Source of the DNA: Streptomyces sp. LUP47B
Lineage (GTDB): Bacteria > Actinomycetota > Actinomycetes > Streptomycetales > Streptomycetaceae
Reading direction: 5' to 3'
Assembly: GCF_001746295.1 (NCBI RefSeq)
Contig: NZ_MJAH01000013.1
Location: 248,512-312,511 of the forward strand
DNA: 64,000 nucleotides
The position numbers were made by a program, and so were the translations under genes. Below the pieces are notes generated by a model. It did not search any database. It was not told where the DNA came from and saw only the letters and a program-made list of their open reading frames with translations. Position 1 is the stretch's first letter. Every line of letters starts with the position of its first letter. Shown here in pieces: positions 41,914 through 50,658 of this stretch.

Positions 41914-42177
41914 ATGACCGAGCTGGTGCAGCAACTGCTGGTCGACGACGCGGACGAGGAACTCGGCTGGCAGGAGCGCGCGCTGTGCGCCCAGACCGAC
42001 CCCGAGTCCTTCTTTCCCGAGAAGGGCGGCTCCACCCGCGAGGCCAAGAAGGTCTGCCTCTCCTGCGAGGTCCGCTCCGAGTGCCTCGAATACGCCCTCG
42101 CCAACGACGAGCGCTTCGGCATCTGGGGCGGCCTGTCGGAACGCGAACGCCGCAGGCTGAAGAAGGCCGCCGTCTGA
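41914..42177 (+). CDS. whiB: Sporulation regulator WhiB (WhiB-like iron-sulfur protein)
   Basis: This 87-residue [4Fe-4S] transcription factor acts with WhiA to stop aerial growth and start sporulation septation. Cluster ligands are C25, C48, C51 and C57 (CLSCEVRSEC), followed by the beta-turn GIWGG at 69-73 and the basic C-terminal RERRRLKK. Length and sequence match the WhiB subfamily and not other Wbl proteins. RBS GAGGGG precedes ATG 41914. The long upstream region without a gene probably carries its developmental control. Confidence 0.96.
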   Translation: MTELVQQLLVDDADEELGWQERALCAQTDPESFFPEKGGSTREAKKVCLSCEVRSECLEYALANDERFGIWGGLSERERRRLKKAAV

Positions 42178-42235
42178 CGCGAGGTACACATCGCCGCACT
42201 TTTCGTACGCAACTGAACGGCCCGTCGCGCTTGGG

Positions 42236-42244
42236 TTATCCACA
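42236..42244 (+). other. Single DnaA-box match TTATCCACA
   Basis: This is a perfect E. coli-type DnaA box in the whiB-GT2 intergenic region. There is only one copy and no AT-rich unwinding element, so it is not an origin. DnaA as a regulator here is possible but unproven. Confidence 0.3.
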
Positions 42245-42360
42245 GGCGGCGGGCCGCCGTCCTGCCCAGCCGATAGTGTGGGCGCTCGTCCGAGACGCCT
42301 CGCCGCCCCCTCAGGGCACAGGCGTCCACCGCAGTCCACCGAACCGGGGCCCGTACCTCG

Positions 42361-45300
42361 ATGTCCGTGCACAGCCACACGGCAGCCCAAGATCACGCTG
42401 CCACTCCTGAGTTCCCGCGTCATGTGGTGACCGCAGTGCTCGTCTCCCACGACGGCGCCCGCTGGCTGCCCGACGCGCTCGCCGGGCTGCTCGGCCAGGA
42501 GCGCCCCGTGCAGTTCGCCATGGCCGCCGACACCGGCAGCGCTGACCACTCCGCGCAGCTGGTCACCGACGCGCTGGGGGCCGACCGGGTCCTGCATCTC
42601 GCCCGGCGCACCGGCTTCGGCCAGGCCGTCGAGGAGGCCGCCCGCACCGCTCCCGTCCTGACCCCGGACGAGCTGCCGTATCTGAAGCGGCCCAGCGGCT
42701 GGGACCCGGTCACGCGCACGTGGCGCGACGACGCCTACGACCTGCCGGAACTGCCGCACGGCGAGCCGGTCCAGTGGCTCTGGCTGCTGCACGACGACTG
42801 CGCCCCCGAGCCCGACGCCCTGGCCCAGCTGCTGCGCGTCGTGGAGAACGAACTGGAGCTCGGCCGGGACGACGTCGCCGTCGTGGGCCCCAAGCTCCGC
42901 GGCTGGTACGACAAGCGGCAGCTCCTGGAGGTCGGCGTCTCCATCGCCAACTCCGGTCGCCGCTGGACGGGCCTGGACCGCCGCGAACAGGACCAGGGCC
43001 AGCACGACCACGTCCGGTCCGTGCTGTCCGTATCCACCGCGGGCATGCTGATCCGCCGCGACCTCTACGAGCAGCTCGGTGGGTTCGACCGGCGGCTGCC
43101 CCTCATGCGTGACGACGTCGACCTGTGCTGGCGCGCCCAGGCCGCCGGCCACCGCGTCCTCGTCGCCCCCGAAGCCGTCGTACGCCATGCCGAGGCGGCC
43201 TCCCGGGAGCGCCGTACCGTCGACTGCGCGGGCCGCACCACCGCCTCTCCGCACAAGGTCGACAAGGCCGGTGCCGCCTACACCCTGCTCGTCAACACGC
43301 GCACGGCCGCGCTGCCCTGGGTGCTCGTGCGCCTGGTCCTGGGCACCATGCTGCGGACCGTCGCCTACCTCGTCGGCAAGGTCCCCGGGCAGGCTCTCGA
43401 CGAGATCCGCGGCCTGCTCGGCACCCTGTTGCGGCCCGAGCGGATCATCACCGGGCGGAGCAAGCGAGGCACGCCGGTCGTCGACAAGGACGAGCTCAGG
43501 CAGCTGTTCCCGCCGCCCGGCGCGACCGTCCGGGCCACCGTGGAACAGATCGCGGGCAACTTCTTCGGCGGCTCCGACGCCGAGGCCTCCGCGGCCGGAC
43601 GCCACGGCGGTGGCATCGAGTCCGGGCCCGGCGGCGACGACGCGGACTTCCTGGAGATCGAGCAGTTCGCCCGCCTCAAGCGCGTCGCTCGCAAGCCGGG
43701 GCCGGTGCTCTTCCTGGCGCTGCTGCTCGTCGCCCTGGTCGCCTGCCGCAATCTCCTGGGTGGCGGCGCGCTCGCGGGCGGCGCCCTGCTGCCCGCCCCG
43801 GCCGACGCGAGCGAGCTGTGGTCGCGTTACGCGGACGCGTGGCACGCGGTGGGCGCCGGCGGCACCCCGTCCGCGCCGCCGTATCTGGCGTTCATCGCCG
43901 CGCTGTCCTCCGTATTGTTCGGCTCCACCGGTCTCGCCCTGACGGTCCTGCTGGTCTGCTCGGTGCCGCTGGCCGGCTGCACGGCCTACTTCGCCTCCCG
44001 CCCGCTCGTCGAGTCCCGCCTCCTGCGCGCATGGGCGGCCGTCGTCTACGCCTTCCTGCCCGCCGCCACCGGCGCCCTCGCCGGCGGCCGCGTCGGCACC
44101 GCCGTTCTCGCCGTCCTGCTGCCGCTCATCGCGCGCGCGGGCGTCGTCGCCGGCGGCCTGACGAGCACCACGGGCACGCGTGGCAGTTGGCGCGCCACCT
44201 GGGCGTTCGCGCTCCTGCTCACGATCACCACCGCGTTCACGCCGATCATCTGGCCGATCGCGCTGATCCTCGGCATCGCCCTGCTCGTCGTGCGCCGCAC
44301 CGACATCACCGCCTACGGCCTGCGCTTCCTGGCCCAGTTCGGCACCCCTCTGCTGGTCCTCGCCCCCTGGTCGCTGACCCTGCTCCCGTTCGGCTTCTTC
44401 GAGCAGGCGGGCCTCGAGTACGGCTCCTCGGCCGCCTCCGCCCTCGACCTGCTCGGCGCGAGCCCCGGCGGCCCCGGCACGGTCGACGGGCTGATGCTGA
44501 TCGGCGTGGTGCTGGCAGCCCTGGCCGCCCTGCTGCGCACCGAGCGGCAGTTCGGCATCTGGACGGCCTGGGCGGTGGCTCTGGTGGGCCTCGTCTTCGC
44601 GGTCCTGTCCAACGACTCGACCTGGGCGGGCCCCGCCACCCTCGTCTACGGCCTCGCCCTGCTGGCCGCCGCCGTGCTCGGCGCCGACGGGGCACGCGCA
44701 CGCGTGGCCGAGCAGAGCTTCGGCTGGCGCCAGCCGGTCGCCGCCCTGATCGCCTTCGCCTCCGCTGCGGGCCCGCTGCTCGTCGCCGCGGGCTGGATGA
44801 TCGGCGGCGCCGACGGACCGCTGGAGCGCCGCGACCCCGTCCAGGTGCCCGCGTTCGTCGCCGAGGAGAGCGGCACCCGCGACCAGGCCCGCACCCTCGT
44901 CCTCGACAGCGACTCCGCGGCGCACGTCGGCTACATGCTGGTGCGCGGCTCCGGCGCCCGCCTCGGCGACGCCGAACTCGCCGCGGCCGACGGTGAGAAC
45001 GACAAGCTGGACAAGGTCGTCGCCAACCTCGTCGCCGGCTCCGGCGCCGACCAGGCGAACCAGCTCGGCGGCTTCGCCGTGCGCTACGTCCTCGTCCACA
45101 AGGGCGCGCCCCGCGAGGTCACGCGCGTGCTGGACGCCACGCCCGGCCTGACCCGGCTCAGCCAGCAGGACGGCAGCGGACTGTGGCGGGTCGACCAGGA
45201 GGTCGCGCGCGCCACCATCGTCGCCAAGTCCGGTTCCGGTACCGCGCAGCCGGTGGCCGCGGGCCCCGTGGACATCCACACCACGGTCCCGTCCGGTGCC

Positions 45301-46017
45301 GCCGGCAGGATCCTGCGCCTCGCCGACACCGCCGACGAGGGCTGGACCGCCACCCTGGACGGCAGGCCGCTGACCCGCACCACCCTCGACGGCTGGGCCC
45401 AGGGCTTCGAACTGCCCGCCTCCGGCGGCAAGCTGGACGTCACCTTCGACGATCCCTTCACCCACACCCTGTGGCTGTGGATCCAGGGCTTCCTCGCCGT
45501 CGTCCTCGTGGTCATGGCCCTGCCCGGCCGCCGCCGCGACGTCGACGACGACCTCCCCGAGGAGCCGTCGATCCCCGCCCAGGCCGTGGCGGGCGAGGGC
45601 CGCCGCGCCCGCCGGCTGCGCGCCCAGGCCGAGGAGGCCGCCCGCCCAGACGACCTCCCCCCTCCTCCGCAGGAGGCCCCCGCCGCGGTCCCGCACCAGC
45701 AGTCCTACGGCGACTGGGACGCCCCGGCCTACACGAACGCCGAGTACGGCACCTACGGCGGCGAGCAGTACCAGGGCACCGCCCAGCAGTACCCGGCAGG
45801 CGGCTACGACCAGCAGCCGTACCAGGCGGACCCCTACCAGGGCGGCCAGTACGACCCGTACGCCTACGGCGGCCAGAACCAGCAGCCGTCGTACGACCAG
45901 ACGTACGGCGGCCAGTACGAGCAGCAGTACGACCAGGGCTACGACCCCGCGTACGACCCGGCGCAGCAGCACCCGGACGCCACCGGCAGTGAGCGCCCCG
46001 ACGGGAGTCAGCAGTGA
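42361..46017 (+). CDS. Giant membrane GT2 glycosyltransferase
   Basis: This 1,218-residue protein has an N-terminal cytosolic GT-A domain (about 20-330) with VTAVLVSHDGARWLPDAL, the acidic motif WLLHDDCAPEPDA, and GMLIRRDLYEQLGGFDRRLPLMRDDVDLCWRA. About a dozen membrane helices from roughly 440 to 820 are followed by an extracytoplasmic domain (about 830-1030), a helix at about 1040-1060, and a cytosolic tail. The last ~110 residues are a Tyr/Gln/Gly/Asp-rich low-complexity region. It probably builds and possibly exports a surface glycan. It overlaps DUF5719 by GTGA. Confidence 0.88.
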   Translation: MSVHSHTAAQDHAATPEFPRHVVTAVLVSHDGARWLPDALAGLLGQERPVQFAMAADTGSADHSAQLVTDALGADRVLHLARRTGFGQAVEEAARTAPVLTPDELPYLKRPSGWDPVTRTWRDDAYDLPELPHGEPVQWLWLLHDDCAPEPDALAQLLRVVENELELGRDDVAVVGPKLRGWYDKRQLLEVGVSIANSGRRWTGLDRREQDQGQHDHVRSVLSVSTAGMLIRRDLYEQLGGFDRRLPLMRDDVDLCWRAQAAGHRVLVAPEAVVRHAEAASRERRTVDCAGRTTASPHKVDKAGAAYTLLVNTRTAALPWVLVRLVLGTMLRTVAYLVGKVPGQALDEIRGLLGTLLRPERIITGRSKRGTPVVDKDELRQLFPPPGATVRATVEQIAGNFFGGSDAEASAAGRHGGGIESGPGGDDADFLEIEQFARLKRVARKPGPVLFLALLLVALVACRNLLGGGALAGGALLPAPADASELWSRYADAWHAVGAGGTPSAPPYLAFIAALSSVLFGSTGLALTVLLVCSVPLAGCTAYFASRPLVESRLLRAWAAVVYAFLPAATGALAGGRVGTAVLAVLLPLIARAGVVAGGLTSTTGTRGSWRATWAFALLLTITTAFTPIIWPIALILGIALLVVRRTDITAYGLRFLAQFGTPLLVLAPWSLTLLPFGFFEQAGLEYGSSAASALDLLGASPGGPGTVDGLMLIGVVLAALAALLRTERQFGIWTAWAVALVGLVFAVLSNDSTWAGPATLVYGLALLAAAVLGADGARARVAEQSFGWRQPVAALIAFASAAGPLLVAAGWMIGGADGPLERRDPVQVPAFVAEESGTRDQARTLVLDSDSAAHVGYMLVRGSGARLGDAELAAADGENDKLDKVVANLVAGSGADQANQLGGFAVRYVLVHKGAPREVTRVLDATPGLTRLSQQDGSGLWRVDQEVARATIVAKSGSGTAQPVAAGPVDIHTTVPSGAAGRILRLADTADEGWTATLDGRPLTRTTLDGWAQGFELPASGGKLDVTFDDPFTHTLWLWIQGFLAVVLVVMALPGRRRDVDDDLPEEPSIPAQAVAGEGRRARRLRAQAEEAARPDDLPPPPQEAPAAVPHQQSYGDWDAPAYTNAEYGTYGGEQYQGTAQQYPAGGYDQQPYQADPYQGGQYDPYAYGGQNQQPSYDQTYGGQYEQQYDQGYDPAYDPAQQHPDATGSERPDGSQQ

Positions 46018-47492
46018 ACCGCACCACCGTGTCCCTCATCGCCGGCACCGCCGCGCTCGCCGCCGTCACCGGGTTCGCGACCCTCAGCTCACCGCAGGCC
46101 GCCAGCACCGCCGGGACGGCCGCCGAGCTGCCCGTGGAGCGCACCAGCCTGCTGTGCCCGGCGCCCAGCACCTCCGACATCGCGGAGACGTCGTACACGT
46201 CCTTCACGCCCGTCACCAAGGACGCGGCCGGCGGCGGGAAGGCCGAACTCCAGGCGGCCGCCGCGAAGTCGGACGGCAAGAGCGCGGGCAAGAAAGCCGG
46301 CAAGCCGGTCCTCGAACCCGAGGAGCCCGGCAAGCCCGCCACCGGGGACACCTCCGGCGGCGCCGCGCCGGCCCTCGTCGGCACCGCCGAGGGGAAGTTC
46401 GCGCCCGGCTGGACCGTCCAGGAGACCACGAAGGTCGCCGCGGGCTCCGGACGCGGGCTGCAGGGCGTCAACTGCTCCGCCCCCGACACCGAGTTCTGGT
46501 TCCCGGGCGCGAGTACGGCCGCCGACCGCACGGACTACGTGCATCTGACCAACCCCGACGACTCCGCCGCCGTCGTCGACATCGAGCTCTACGGCAAGGA
46601 CGGCGCCCTGGACTCCAAGCTGGGGGAGGGCATCACCGTCGCACCGCACGCCAGCGACCCGATCCTGCTGTCCACGCTCACCGACGAGAAGCAGGAGAAC
46701 CTCACCGTCCATGTGAACGTCCGCAGCGGGCGCGTGGGCGCGGCCGTGCAGGCGCTGGACGACAAGCTCGGCGGCGACTGGCTGGCCGCGTCGACGGACC
46801 CGTCAGGCAGTCTGGTGCTGCCCGGAATCCCGAAGGACGCCACCGCCGTGCGCCTTGTCGCCTTCACGCCCGGCGACTCCGACGCCGACCTGAAGGTGCG
46901 GCTCGCGTCCCCGACCGGCCTGATCACCCCCGCCGGGAACGAGACGCTGCACGTGAAGGGCGGCATGACCGCCTCCGCCGACCTCGGCGACGTCACACGC
47001 GGGGAGGCGGGTTCGCTGGTCCTGACCCCCACCGACACATCCGTGCCGGTGGTCGCCGCCCTGCGGGTCGTCCGCGGCAAGGGCGACGACCAGGAGACGG
47101 CCTTCATCCCGGCCACGCGTCCGGTCGGCCCGCGCGCGACGGTCGCCGACAACAGTGCCAAGGGCACCACGCTCTCGCTGACCGCCCCCACCCGCGCGGC
47201 CACCGTCAAGGTCACGGCCTCGGCGGGCAGCAAGGGCGGTGAGGCCGTCTCGAAGACGTTCACCCTCAAGGCGGGCACCACCGAGAACGTGGCAGCCCCC
47301 ACCCCGACCGGCCTCAAGGGCACGTACGCCCTCACGGTCGAGCACGTCTCAGGAGGCCCGGTCTACGGCGCCCGCACCTTGGCGGCCACCGCCGACGGAG
47401 TGCCGGGCTTCACCATCCAGGCCCTCCCGGACGACCGGGGCATGGTGGCGGTGCCGGAGGCGGACCAGGATCTGTCGGTGCTGCAGAAGTGA
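46014..47492 (+). CDS. DUF5719-family exported protein
   Basis: This 492-residue protein has an N-terminal hydrophobic segment (about 5-28) and a disordered Lys/Gly/Ala linker (about 70-115). The large beta-rich exterior part includes NCSAPDTEFWFPGASTAADR and repeated VHLTNPDDSAAVVDIELYG-type strands. It is known mainly as an actinobacterial protein encoded beside the giant GT2, to which it is translationally coupled here (GTGA). It is a likely periplasmic-side partner of the transferase. No enzyme motif was seen. Confidence 0.85.
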   Translation: MNRTTVSLIAGTAALAAVTGFATLSSPQAASTAGTAAELPVERTSLLCPAPSTSDIAETSYTSFTPVTKDAAGGGKAELQAAAAKSDGKSAGKKAGKPVLEPEEPGKPATGDTSGGAAPALVGTAEGKFAPGWTVQETTKVAAGSGRGLQGVNCSAPDTEFWFPGASTAADRTDYVHLTNPDDSAAVVDIELYGKDGALDSKLGEGITVAPHASDPILLSTLTDEKQENLTVHVNVRSGRVGAAVQALDDKLGGDWLAASTDPSGSLVLPGIPKDATAVRLVAFTPGDSDADLKVRLASPTGLITPAGNETLHVKGGMTASADLGDVTRGEAGSLVLTPTDTSVPVVAALRVVRGKGDDQETAFIPATRPVGPRATVADNSAKGTTLSLTAPTRAATVKVTASAGSKGGEAVSKTFTLKAGTTENVAAPTPTGLKGTYALTVEHVSGGPVYGARTLAATADGVPGFTIQALPDDRGMVAVPEADQDLSVLQK

Positions 47493-47514
47493 CCCGGGGT
47501 GATCCGCGGGCGTT

Positions 47515-47958
47515 TCAGTCCTCGCCGTACCGCGGATCCACCGTCTCCGGAGTGAGCCCCAGCAGCTCGGCCACCTGCTCCACGACGATCTCGTGCACCA
47601 GCGCCGCCCGCTCGTCGCGCCCCTTGGTGCGGATCTCCACCGGCCGCCGGTAGACGACCACGCGCGCGGGGCGCCCCTCACGTGCCGGAATCGTCCCGCC
47701 GAGCGGCACCGCCTCGTCGTTCCAGGACTGTCCGTCCAGCCGAGGCACCTCCAGGACCAGGAAATCGATGTCGGCGAGCTGCGGCCAGCGCCGCTCCAGG
47801 CGCTCCACGGAGTCCTGCACCAGGTCCGCGAACGCCTCGGCTCGACTCGCGGCGAGGGGCACCTGCGGCGGGGCGATCGGGCCGCGCATGCCCCTGCCGT
47901 GGCGATCACGGCGGCGGGGCCCGGGGCCGGTGGCGCGGGGCGGTACAGGGTTGTCCAT
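47515..47958 (-). CDS. Metallopeptidase-family (zincin-like) protein
   Basis: This 147-residue protein has the helix RAALVHEIVVEQVAELLGL, with an HExxx[E] motif in place of strict HExxH, as in the small zincin-like family conserved next to DUF3499 in actinobacteria. ATG 47958 (MDNPVPP) gives a short basic N-terminus; the longer open frame is not family-like. It converges on the GT2/DUF5719 operon with only 22 bp between. Catalysis is uncertain because the second His is missing. Confidence 0.85.
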   Translation of the reverse strand: MDNPVPPRATGPGPRRRDRHGRGMRGPIAPPQVPLAASRAEAFADLVQDSVERLERRWPQLADIDFLVLEVPRLDGQSWNDEAVPLGGTIPAREGRPARVVVYRRPVEIRTKGRDERAALVHEIVVEQVAELLGLTPETVDPRYGED

Positions 47959-48302
47959 CACTGGTGAAGGGTAATCCTCGCCGCACCCCGGCGCCCGCCG
48001 CCCACGCGATACCCCGGACACGGTCGGAAACGACGTACGGCCTCCGCGTACGGCATGTCGGCAGTCGACCATTCCAGCCAAGGTTGGGCTCGAATCCGTA
48101 TCTCGCCGAGGCCGTCGATCTCAACGCAATTGGCATGGTTTGCACCAACTGGTGATCGGTTCCAGGTGTGTTCGCGCCCCTCTGACAGCCGGTGTCCGCG
48201 CAGGTCATCGCGGTGTGACGGGAGTGTCCTGTGGGGCGTTTCACAGCACGACACGGTGGGGTGACCTGGGGGAGAGTCGTCGCGGCCCGTTCAAGAGTGC
48301 GG

Positions 48303-48308
48303 TACCGT
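48303..48308 (+). promoter_or_regulatory. Candidate -10 of the DUF3499 gene
   Basis: TACCGT lies eight bases before GTG 48317 and no SD is visible, which suggests a leaderless or near-leaderless mRNA. No clear -35. Confidence 0.3.
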
Positions 48309-48316
48309 CCAACGTC

Positions 48317-48691
48317 GTGAGCCCTGTACGTCGCTGTTCGCGCACCGCTTGCGGCCGTCCCGCCGTCGCGACGCTGACGTACGTCTACGCCGACTCGACC
48401 GCGGTCCTCGGCCCGCTCGCCACCTACGCCGAACCCCACTGCTACGACCTGTGCGCCGAGCACTCCGAGCGCCTCACCGCCCCACGCGGCTGGGAGGTCG
48501 TCAGGCTCCTCGACGCCTCGGCCCCGGCCCGGCCCAGCGGGGACGACCTGGAAGCGCTTGCCAACGCCGTGCGCGAAGCAGCCCGTCCGCAGGAGCGCTC
48601 CGCCCAAGCCGGCGGTGGAGCTCGCGCGGCCGACCCGATGGAGGTCGCGCGCCGCGGCCATCTGCGGGTCCTGCGCTCGCCCGACAACTGA
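48317..48691 (+). CDS. DUF3499-family zinc-ribbon-like protein
   Basis: This 124-residue protein has Cys pairs in RRCSRTACGRPAVATLTYVY and EPHCYDLCAEHSERLTAP, a probable zinc ribbon, and a disordered acidic/Ala C-terminus ending in ARRGHLRVLRSP. It is a conserved actinobacterial family of unknown function. GTG 48317 is chosen because the family begins just before the first Cys pair. It is divergent from the metallopeptidase gene. Confidence 0.85.
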   Translation: MSPVRRCSRTACGRPAVATLTYVYADSTAVLGPLATYAEPHCYDLCAEHSERLTAPRGWEVVRLLDASAPARPSGDDLEALANAVREAARPQERSAQAGGGARAADPMEVARRGHLRVLRSPDN

Positions 48692-48825
48692 CCCGTCCTC
48701 TGTGCGCGTTCGACGCGGAGTTCCCTCGGTGACGCTCGCCCGTTGACGTGGACTTGGCGCGGACACGACCCTTCCGTCAGTCAATTGAGAAATCGCTTTC
48801 CGCATGACGGAATCGGGGAGGCCCC

Positions 48826-50549
48826 GTGTACGTCCAGGAACTCGAACCCGTCGCCGACTCGCTCGGGCTGTCCGCCCTCGTCGCGGCCCTGCCCCTGATG
48901 ATCGTCTGCGTCCTGCTCGGCGGCGTCCGCATGAAGGCGCACCTGGCAGGCCTCACAGGCCTCCTGGCGGCCGCTCTCGCCGCCCGGCTCCCTACGCATG
49001 CCGCTGGGCCAGACCGCCTCCAGCGACGCACAGGGAGCCGCGTTCGGTCTCTTCCCCATCCTGTGGATCGTCGTCAACGCCCTGTGGGTGTACCGGATGA
49101 CCGTCCGCACCCGGCACTTCCACATCCTGCGCCGATCCTTCGGGAGGCATGGGCGGGATGGTGGTGCGTAACGGCCCCGCCGGGTCCGAGGTGGATCATC
49201 CGCCGGTCACCGGCCGGGTGGCCGGGGAGGCGTGCCGCGCACCAGCCGGTCCGACTGCGGCGGCCGCATGCCGCGGGCCCGGTTCCCTTGTCGGAACCGG
49301 GCCCGCCGCCGCCGGCCCCCGCATCCAGGCCCTCGTCGTCGCCTTCTGCTTCGGCGCGCTCCTGGAGGCCCTCGCCGGGTTCGGCGCACCGGTCGCGATC
49401 CGCTCGGTCATGCTCGTCGCCCTCGGCTTCGACCCGGTGCGCGCCGCGGTTGTCGCGCTGGTCGTCAACACCGCCCCGGTGGCCTTCGGCGCGATGGGCA
49501 CACCGGTCGTGACACTCGCGCAGGTCACCGGGCTGCCGTTGGACGACGTGGCCTCCGTGGTGGGCCGTCAGACGCCTTTGCCGGCCCTCGTGGTGCCCCT
49601 GGTGCTGGTCGTCCTGGTCGACGGCGGAAGGGGCCTGCGTGAGACCTGGGTGCCCGCACTGGTCTGCGGAGTCGCCTTCGCCGTCGTCCAGTTCGCGGTC
49701 TCCACCTACGCCTCCGCACAACTCGCCGACATCGGGGCCGCCTTGGCCGGCGCGGGCGCCCTGGTCGCTGTACCACACGCGCGCGTACCGGCCGACGTGT
49801 CCGTACGCGCGTCCGTGCTGACCGGCGCACGCAGTGAGGACCTCGCCGAGACGGACCCGCGCGGTGAAGTCCTGCCCGCTACGCCCCGGCGAAGGTGACC
49901 CGCATGTACGACTGGCTCTTCCTGTCGTGAATTCCGACGGGGATCCGGTCGGCGGCAACGTCACGATTGACGTTCTTCACCTGGCCGATCGTCTCCACCG
50001 GCGGCACCCTCGTGCTGCTCGCGGGAATCCTGACGGCGGCCCTCGTGCTCCGCGTGCACGCACGCGTGGCGGTCTGTGAATGGGCAGCGACCGTCCATGA
50101 GTTGAGGTTCGCGATCCTGACCGTGACGTCCGTGCCGGCGCTCGCGTATGTCATGAACCTCTCCGGGCAAGCCGCCACCCATCGGCCACTTCGTGGCGGC
50201 CGCGGGTGCCCGACTTGCGTTCCTGTCGCCGGTCCTGGGCTGGTTCGGAGTGGCCGTCTCCGGTTCCGACACCTCGGCCAACGCACTGTTCGGGGCGTTG
50301 CAGGTGACCGCCGCGCGGGAGTCCGGGCTCTCCCCGGAACTGCTGGCCGCAGCCAACAGCTCGGGCGGGGTGCTCGGCAAGATGATCTCGCCGCAGAACC
50401 TCACCATCGCCTGCGCGGCCTTCGGTCTCGCGGGCCGCGAGGGGGACCTGCTGCGCAAGGTGCTGCCCTGGAGCCTCGGACTGCTGCTGTTGATGGGCAT
50501 GATCGTGGTCGGACAGAGCTCGCCGGTGCTGGGCTGGATGCTGCCCTGA
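48826..50549 (+). pseudogene. L-lactate permease (LctP family) pseudogene
   Basis: Pieces of an LctP-type permease occur in order but in changing frames: 48826-48990, 48998-49140, 49310-49780, 49967-50165 and 50193-50549. They carry GLFPILWIVVNALWVYR, VAFCFGALLEALAGFGAPVA, NTAPVAFGAMGTPV, SGSDTSANALFG and ANSSGGVLGKMISPQ. At least four frame changes are needed. About 170 bp at 49141-49310 is unrelated to the family, and about 100 residues before 49967 look deleted. The start GTG still has GGGGAGG. It is a decayed gene for lactate/glycolate uptake. Confidence 0.85.
49273..49306. terminator. Perfect hairpin embedded in the lactate permease pseudogene
   Basis: The arms GCGGGCCCGGTTCC (49273-49286) and GGAACCGGGCCCGC (49293-49306) pair over a six-base loop. 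It looks like a gene terminator carried inside the non-permease insert at 49141-49310. Confidence 0.6.
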
Positions 50550-50658
50550 CGCCTTCAGCGCCGTCTGACCTCAGGTAACGGCTCGGCTCCCGCACCACCC
50601 GCTGTCAGTGGCTACGGGTAGTTTGTGGTGACCGACAGGACTTTCAGAAGGGTTGGCC

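Noticed and set aside
42236..42244. Replication origin suggested by a perfect DnaA box
   Set aside because: There is a single box, with no dnaA or dnaN nearby and no AT-rich unwinding element. Streptomyces oriC has many clustered boxes.
41761..45972. A 1,403-residue open frame antisense to the giant glycosyltransferase
   Set aside because: It is a high-GC shadow frame: it mirrors the sense gene codon for codon, has biased Gly/Val/Arg composition and no family motifs, while the sense frame has clear GT2 and membrane features.
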